Shown piece after piece: positions 59,823 to 64,000 of a stretch of DNA of 64,000 nucleotides. The stretch covers positions 434,001-498,000 of the forward strand of contig NZ_AULX01000006.1 in assembly GCF_000422505.1 (NCBI RefSeq). Reading direction: 5' to 3'. Under the pieces are notes generated by a model. That model did no database searches and was not told the origin of the DNA. It saw only the letters and a list, made by a program, of their open reading frames with translations. How positions within the stretch are numbered: position 1 is the first letter of the stretch; the number at the start of each line of letters is the position of its first letter. This stretch comes from Paenibacillus pinihumi DSM 23905 = JCM 16419. GTDB taxonomy: Bacteria > Bacillota > Bacilli > Paenibacillales > Paenibacillaceae. The translations under genes were made by a program, and so were the position numbers.

Positions 59823-60521
59823 TTACTTTTTAATGCCTAGCTTCTTTTCAAAATCAGCAATATTATAGTAGTTCGTATCGAGGTGTCGTTTAACCCTAAC
59901 CCCGTTTACATTAATTTCTTTTTGTTCGTCAGCATCTGACCAGCCATCCGGGAATTCAAAAGTAATTAAAACATCATAATTCTTACCGATATTTACTATC
60001 TCGACACCTGGTTTATCTTCACTGTACAATTTGTTGTATTTGAAGACATCATAAAACAAATCTTCCGAAATCCAACCTTGACTTAACAAAGGAGGCGGCG
60101 AGACCTTGTGAACCTTGGCTATTTCAATGTTCACGTCAGCTTCGTCCCTGATTCCTTTGTACCCCTTCACGACCGGCTCCTCAATTTTGACCTCAGTGTC
60201 TGGCTGCAGGTTGTCGTTCTTTCTGCCGGCTGGGCCGTCGCTGCTGGAATTCTTCGTGCCGATTTCCACCTGTTTCTTTTCAGAATTCCATTTATAGTTC
60301 ACGCCAGTCAGATCGCCGATCTTGGCCAATGGGATGTATGTGGATCCGTTGTAATTGAGAATTGGCGCTTTTGTATCCTTGTAGACTTTCCCGTCCACAA
60401 CAACCGGATAATTAACTTCATTTAATATAAACTGCTTGGCAGCCGCCCAGGCTGGCCCCGCGTAAGAAATTGAAACCCCAATCAGAACGCCCGCAGCAAG
60501 TGTAATGATGCTCTTTTTCAA
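59823..60521 (-). CDS. Secreted protein with stalk (copper amine oxidase-like N-terminal) domain
   Basis: The 232-residue exported protein has a Sec signal peptide (KKSIITLAAGVLIGVSISYAGPAWA, cleavage after about residue 27). A stalk domain follows (~30-92: FILNEVNYPVVVDGKVY, NYNGSTYIPLAKIGDLTGV, YKWNSEKKQVEIG), then an acidic linker and a C-terminal part (~130-232) of unknown fold. Stalk domains are common in surface proteins of Paenibacillaceae. It lies in the cargo block between tape measure and LysM genes, so it may be a lysogenic-conversion factor. Confidence 0.75.
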   Translation of the reverse strand: MKKSIITLAAGVLIGVSISYAGPAWAAAKQFILNEVNYPVVVDGKVYKDTKAPILNYNGSTYIPLAKIGDLTGVNYKWNSEKKQVEIGTKNSSSDGPAGRKNDNLQPDTEVKIEEPVVKGYKGIRDEADVNIEIAKVHKVSPPPLLSQGWISEDLFYDVFKYNKLYSEDKPGVEIVNIGKNYDVLITFEFPDGWSDADEQKEINVNGVRVKRHLDTNYYNIADFEKKLGIKK

Positions 60522-60690
60522 AACGTATCCCCTCCTATATCATGATGCTATGAATATAGTACCAAACTTTGCCACAGGAGGAAATACGTTTTGATAGAGC
60601 TTCGGTTTCAGGAGCAGGTCTTTACCCCTATAATGTCGAATATTGGATGTTATTCAGTTCCAAATATTAGAGATAAGAGGTGATCGTATT

Positions 60691-61389
60691 TTGAAAAACG
60701 GTGTTTATAATTGGTACGAAAATATTAACCGAATAATTGATTCACCCACTCAACAAATGCTTGAAAAAATGCAAATGATTGAATCTCGTCTAACTCTCAG
60801 TGAGAGTGTTCGAGATATTATGATCCCTTCAGATTCAGCTTTAAGAGCTGCGCAAGATGCAACACGATACTTGGAAAATTCAGCAACTAATCAAATAAAA
60901 AGTATAGTAGAACAAGTCAGTGTAGTCAGTGATCCAATTGCCCATTCTTATGATAACTTTTATTCCAAAATAAGAAATTTACAAGAGGCAATTCTTGAAA
61001 TTCTCCCCCTTGATCTTCAGGATAAGGAATCACAAGAAACCAATTCTACCCAATCGGTGATAGTAGTTCCGAAGCTCAATACTCAACAAATTCTTCAATG
61101 GCTAATTAATGTTTTAATTCCAATTGCGATCTCAATATATTTGGGCAACCAGAATACCGAACAACTCGAACGCCATCATAAAGAGCAGATGGAACAAAAT
61201 GAGCGTCATCATAAAGAGAAGATGGAGCAAAATGAGCGTCATCATAAAGAAGTCTTGCGACAAAACCATGAAAATGCACTTCGGCTAGAAACTGCGATAC
61301 AAGAAATGCTCAGTGCCATTGCTAGTTTTTCAGCGGAGCAATTAGATGCTTCCGAAGCAAATCAGCCAACTCCTGAAGACGGTGAATAG
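60691..61389 (+). CDS. Membrane protein with His-rich 11-residue repeats (unknown function)
   Basis: The 232-residue protein has an N-terminal helical part (~1-125), one TM helix (~140-158: LQWLINVLIPIAISIYLG), then three tandem 11-residue repeats (ERHHKEQMEQN, ERHHKEKMEQN, ERHHKEVLRQN) in a coiled coil, and an acidic end. The start is TTG at 60691 with GAGGTGATC ~9 nt upstream; an upstream TTG at 60643 is possible. It is on the plus strand, against the tail operon, and its end overlaps the convergent small gene by 68 nt. AT-rich; likely cargo. Confidence 0.65.
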   Translation: MKNGVYNWYENINRIIDSPTQQMLEKMQMIESRLTLSESVRDIMIPSDSALRAAQDATRYLENSATNQIKSIVEQVSVVSDPIAHSYDNFYSKIRNLQEAILEILPLDLQDKESQETNSTQSVIVVPKLNTQQILQWLINVLIPIAISIYLGNQNTEQLERHHKEQMEQNERHHKEKMEQNERHHKEVLRQNHENALRLETAIQEMLSAIASFSAEQLDASEANQPTPEDGE

Positions 61390-61564
61390 AGTGACTATAT
61401 TCCGTAATCAACTCCTGCCACTGTTTGGCCTGCTGCTCAATCTGTTGCTTGTGCAACTGGTTGAGCTTTCTTTTCTGCAAATCTACGATAAATCCGTTTA
61501 CTAGAAGGACGAGCGTGAAAATCGTTAGAGCAAATGCGATGATTCTCATAAACTTATTGTTCAA
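61322..61564 (-). CDS. Small membrane-anchored coiled-coil protein (80 aa)
   Basis: An N-terminal TM helix (~7-27: RIIAFALTIFTLVLLVNGFIV) is followed by a Gln/Lys-rich coiled coil (QKRKLNQLHKQQIEQQAKQW...). It starts with TTG after a GGAGGGG SD, 12 nt downstream of the tape measure stop, so it belongs to the tail operon. Its 3' end overlaps the convergent plus-strand gene by 68 nt. The shape is like spanin or tail-accessory proteins, but no family is clear. Confidence 0.65.
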   Translation of the reverse strand: MNNKFMRIIAFALTIFTLVLLVNGFIVDLQKRKLNQLHKQQIEQQAKQWQELITEYSHSIHRLQELADLLRKHLIAPLKN

Positions 61565-61576
61565 TACTCTCCCCTC

Positions 61577-64000
61577 CTAACCATTTCCATAAGTGCCTTG
61601 TGCGCTGGCTTGGATCTGATTGGTGATTTCTGTTTCGATCTTGGAAATCATAGAATCCAAGTCCTCGCCGTTCCGGATATCTCCGGTTGTGATTGATACC
61701 GTCGGCGTCAGAGTGACAAAATTCTGAATCGTCTTCATCTCCGCCAAGTCCCGCATTATCTTCAGGTCCTCACTCGAAATATCGACTTTGTCCTCAATTT
61801 TTCCGACCTTCTTTACCTTGTCGATTTCCTTCGGAGTACCGGCTGCAGCAGCTTTTGCGTTCCAGTCGTCAAACTTGAATTTCGCGGCATTGTCATTTGC
61901 CTTTTTCTGATTCTCTTCCTCACGCTTTTTTGCCCGGTCATTAAGCATGTCCTGGACGCCCTGCTCACGTTTCTTGGCATTCTCCTCTGCCTTCTTAAAG
62001 GCATCCTCTTTTTTCAAATTGGCGTATTCTTTAAGGTCTTTGGCCACGTCCTCAAACTTGAATTTCGCGGCCAACTCATAGGATGAACCGGTAACTTTAT
62101 TAACTACCGAGAGAATGGAGTTAATCCCTTCGATGATGCTGTTGATTACGGTATCGTAGATTTTACCTACGCTCTCCGCCCACCAGCCAAAGGGGGTCAT
62201 CATCATTTCTACCAGTTGCCAAAAGAATCCGGGAATTCGGTCGAAGAAATTCAAAATGCCATTCCACGCCCGCATGAGTGCTGCGGCAAAATTATCATTC
62301 GTCTGCCAAAGCTTTACCAGCCAGACGATCAGGCCGATTATTACCGAAATGATAAATATAAAGATATTGGCTTTCATCGCGGCGTTAAGTGTTCCCCAGG
62401 CTGCCGCCAGTCCTTGTGTCGCCAACGTTTGAGCAAAAATAGCAACAGTGCCCGCTCCGGTAGCAAAAGTGGCAATAGCTTGTGCTGCTGCCTGGGCAAG
62501 TGTCGCTACCTTCCACGCAGCGAATGCCCCCACGACACCCCAAATGACAGGCTCTATGGAAGACCAGTTCCCTACGAAAAAATCATAGACCTGCAGAAAA
62601 ACATTGAAGACCTCTTTCGCGACATTGGTCACAGCCTCAAGCCCAGATCGTAGCCCGTCAAAGAATGGCTGAAACTTGCCTTCCTTGAAGGCCGTGTTAA
62701 GCATGTTAATGAGCGGCAGCAATGCCTGAACCGCATCCCCACCCGCATCCGCAAACATGGATTTGATGTTATTGTTCAAGATCTCAACCTGCTTGGCCGG
62801 GCTGGCCAACATTGTCTCAAATGCTGCTTGGCCCATTTTCTGCTTCTCAAGGAGCTGGTCAAATGCCTTGATAAAGCCATCCATGTCGCCGGCTTTCCCC
62901 AGGTCATCAATTTTAAAGGCACGGATATCTGTTTTGGACATATTGAAACGTTCGGCCAAGGATACGATATCCCCCGACATAGCTTCCTTCAGAGCAAAGG
63001 CTGCACCCTCAATTCCGTTGCCCGCAGCGTCAAAGGCATTCAGACGCTGAGCCAGGTTATTGAGTTTGCTCAATTGATCTGTGTTTTGGGTTGTAGAGAA
63101 AAAGGATAGTGTGCTCTGTAACGATTTATTAACGTCCTGCCCCGCAGCCAGAGCCTCGGCTTTGAATTTATCAAACATGGCCGAGCCTACCTGAACATCC
63201 CCGGTACGGGCCTTGAACATGTCCTCCATTTTAAGCTGCTCCATCGCTGCGCCAACGGTAGCATGCAACAGTTTAACCGCTCCAGCAATAGATAAAAAGG
63301 TGGCAAGGATACCCTTAAGCCCGCTAAGCCAATTGCTGGTGCTACCCTGAGTTTTGTTAACGGAATTGTTGGTCTGCTCCTGCAGCTGTAGTATTTTCCT
63401 CTCCAACTCTTCAATTCGCTGAAGGGCTGCCGTTAACTGTTGAGCAGCTCCGGTTGGCAGCGTCTGCCTGATCCGGCGCACACCGCGCAGCAACTGCAGT
63501 ACAAGACGCCGCAAATCGACCAACATATCCTGCAAGACGTTCGGCAAAGTGATCTGAAGCTCAGCCGCAATCGTTCCGAGCTGAGTCGCAAGCTGCTGCT
63601 TAAAGGGCTCAACCTGTGCCAGAGCTTGCGCAGTATTGATCGTTACTGTTAAAGCAATAGCCGCTGCTGAATGGCTTGCCTGTGCTCGCAAAGCAGCCAG
63701 ATCGGCCATGATTCGGGAACGGTCCAACCTGGCCATAACTTCTATCTCCACAGTGCCGATCATGCTCGTTAACTGCTGACGCAATGGCCCCAGTTGAGCG
63801 ACAGCCTGAGCCGTGTCAATATGCATTGGGATGGATACAGCCATTGCCGTCCCCGCAAGTTGGCCACGAAGGGCAGTCAATTCGCTCTGTAATCGTGAAC
63901 CATCCAAACCCGCTTGTATAAGCAGGGGACTGGTCAGAGCCTCAAGACGGCTTTTAAGCTGGGCAGCTTCTTGGAGTGCCGCTCCACTATCTAATGTCAC
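61577..64000 (-). CDS. Phage tail tape measure protein (C-terminal 807+ residues, cut by window end)
   Basis: The visible part has three ~60-residue N-terminal repeats (TAQAVAQLGPLRQQLTSMIG, TAQALAQVEPFKQQLATQLG type) and a TP901-like core (FDKFKAEALAAGQDVNKSL, ALKEAMSGDIVSLAERFNMSK, FDQLLEKQKMGQAAFETMLASP). A hydrophobic membrane-active region (~500-580: AAWKVATLAQAAAQAIATFATG, NIFIFIISVIIGLIVWLVKLW) and a charged coiled C-terminus follow. It sets tail length. The true start lies beyond 64000. Confidence 0.93.
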   Translation of the reverse strand: MTLDSGAALQEAAQLKSRLEALTSPLLIQAGLDGSRLQSELTALRGQLAGTAMAVSIPMHIDTAQAVAQLGPLRQQLTSMIGTVEIEVMARLDRSRIMADLAALRAQASHSAAAIALTVTINTAQALAQVEPFKQQLATQLGTIAAELQITLPNVLQDMLVDLRRLVLQLLRGVRRIRQTLPTGAAQQLTAALQRIEELERKILQLQEQTNNSVNKTQGSTSNWLSGLKGILATFLSIAGAVKLLHATVGAAMEQLKMEDMFKARTGDVQVGSAMFDKFKAEALAAGQDVNKSLQSTLSFFSTTQNTDQLSKLNNLAQRLNAFDAAGNGIEGAAFALKEAMSGDIVSLAERFNMSKTDIRAFKIDDLGKAGDMDGFIKAFDQLLEKQKMGQAAFETMLASPAKQVEILNNNIKSMFADAGGDAVQALLPLINMLNTAFKEGKFQPFFDGLRSGLEAVTNVAKEVFNVFLQVYDFFVGNWSSIEPVIWGVVGAFAAWKVATLAQAAAQAIATFATGAGTVAIFAQTLATQGLAAAWGTLNAAMKANIFIFIISVIIGLIVWLVKLWQTNDNFAAALMRAWNGILNFFDRIPGFFWQLVEMMMTPFGWWAESVGKIYDTVINSIIEGINSILSVVNKVTGSSYELAAKFKFEDVAKDLKEYANLKKEDAFKKAEENAKKREQGVQDMLNDRAKKREEENQKKANDNAAKFKFDDWNAKAAAAGTPKEIDKVKKVGKIEDKVDISSEDLKIMRDLAEMKTIQNFVTLTPTVSITTGDIRNGEDLDSMISKIETEITNQIQASAQGTYGNG

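Larger units (their letters stand above)
46895..64000. mobile_element. PBSX-like contractile-tail prophage (left part, runs past the window)
   Basis: It is bounded at the left by the tRNA-Gly att site. Going right, it holds LexA-HTH proteins, an XRE repressor, small plus-strand genes, endolysin, holin, tail fibre, and the baseplate cluster XkdU-XkdT-XkdS-XkdR-XkdQ-XkdP, then a cargo block and the tape measure gene. Late genes run right to left. Head, packaging and integrase genes are not in the window. The order matches the PBSX/skin family of myovirus-like elements. Intactness cannot be judged. Confidence 0.88.

Overview
The window looks like a chromosome segment of a Paenibacillus-type, spore-former-class Firmicute. 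The evidence is gene content and order: glmS with its ribozyme, glmM, cdaR, cdaA, sigW/rsiW, a 935-residue PEP carboxylase, a DUF1854 cassette of the kind linked to cyanophycin, glpP/glpD, a GH36 alpha-galactosidase and a PBSX-like contractile-tail prophage with an SLH-carrying endolysin. SD sequences are strong, GTG/TTG starts are common, and spacers are AT-rich. The species call is an inference.

Layout. (1) 1-8.9 kb is AT-rich accessory DNA: a pair of M16 peptidases (YmfH/YmfF type), a decayed IS3-family element, a nitronate monooxygenase beside a MarR remnant, a secreted protein and a serine hydrolase. (2) 9-20.2 kb is core, all on the minus strand: ppc, sigW, rsiW, cdaA, cdaR, glmM, and glmS with a promoter and glmS ribozyme. 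It links c-di-AMP synthesis, amino-sugar supply and envelope stress. rsiW appears to have its own SigW-type promoter. (3) 20.5-25.9 kb: two fused ABC exporters with N-terminal zinc-ribbon domains flank a DUF1854 protein, in one operon with a clear sigma-A promoter. (4) 26.3-31.4 kb: mgtC, glpP, a small membrane protein, glpD, and a glpK destroyed by three tandem copies of a ~215-223 bp unit, each holding a 133-bp imperfect palindrome. The glpK-type promoter and leader terminator are still upstream. (5) 31.5-43.6 kb: alpha-galactosidase with an AraC regulator, a flavodoxin-like oxidoreductase, and a seven-gene peptide-uptake and amide-hydrolysis operon (binding protein, M20 amidohydrolase, two ATPases, two permeases, C26 hydrolase). 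The first permease appears to start at ATT. (6) 43.9-46.7 kb: two divergent orphan sugar-type binding lipoproteins. (7) 46.9-64 kb: a prophage bounded on the left by the 3' half of a tRNA-Gly(TCC), which is its attachment site. It has a LexA-HTH pair behind a LexA-type box, an XRE repressor with operator, small membrane peptides, endolysin, holin, tail fibre and baseplate genes, a cargo block with a candidate type I toxin, and a tape measure protein cut by the window end.

Most notable are the palindromic array inside glpK, the prophage cargo block with a 26-residue toxin-like peptide and a terminator touching the next gene's SD, and the regulatory layouts (SigW promoter between sigW and rsiW; LexA box before LexA-like HTH proteins). 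I saw no CRISPR array, no rRNA and no complete tRNA.
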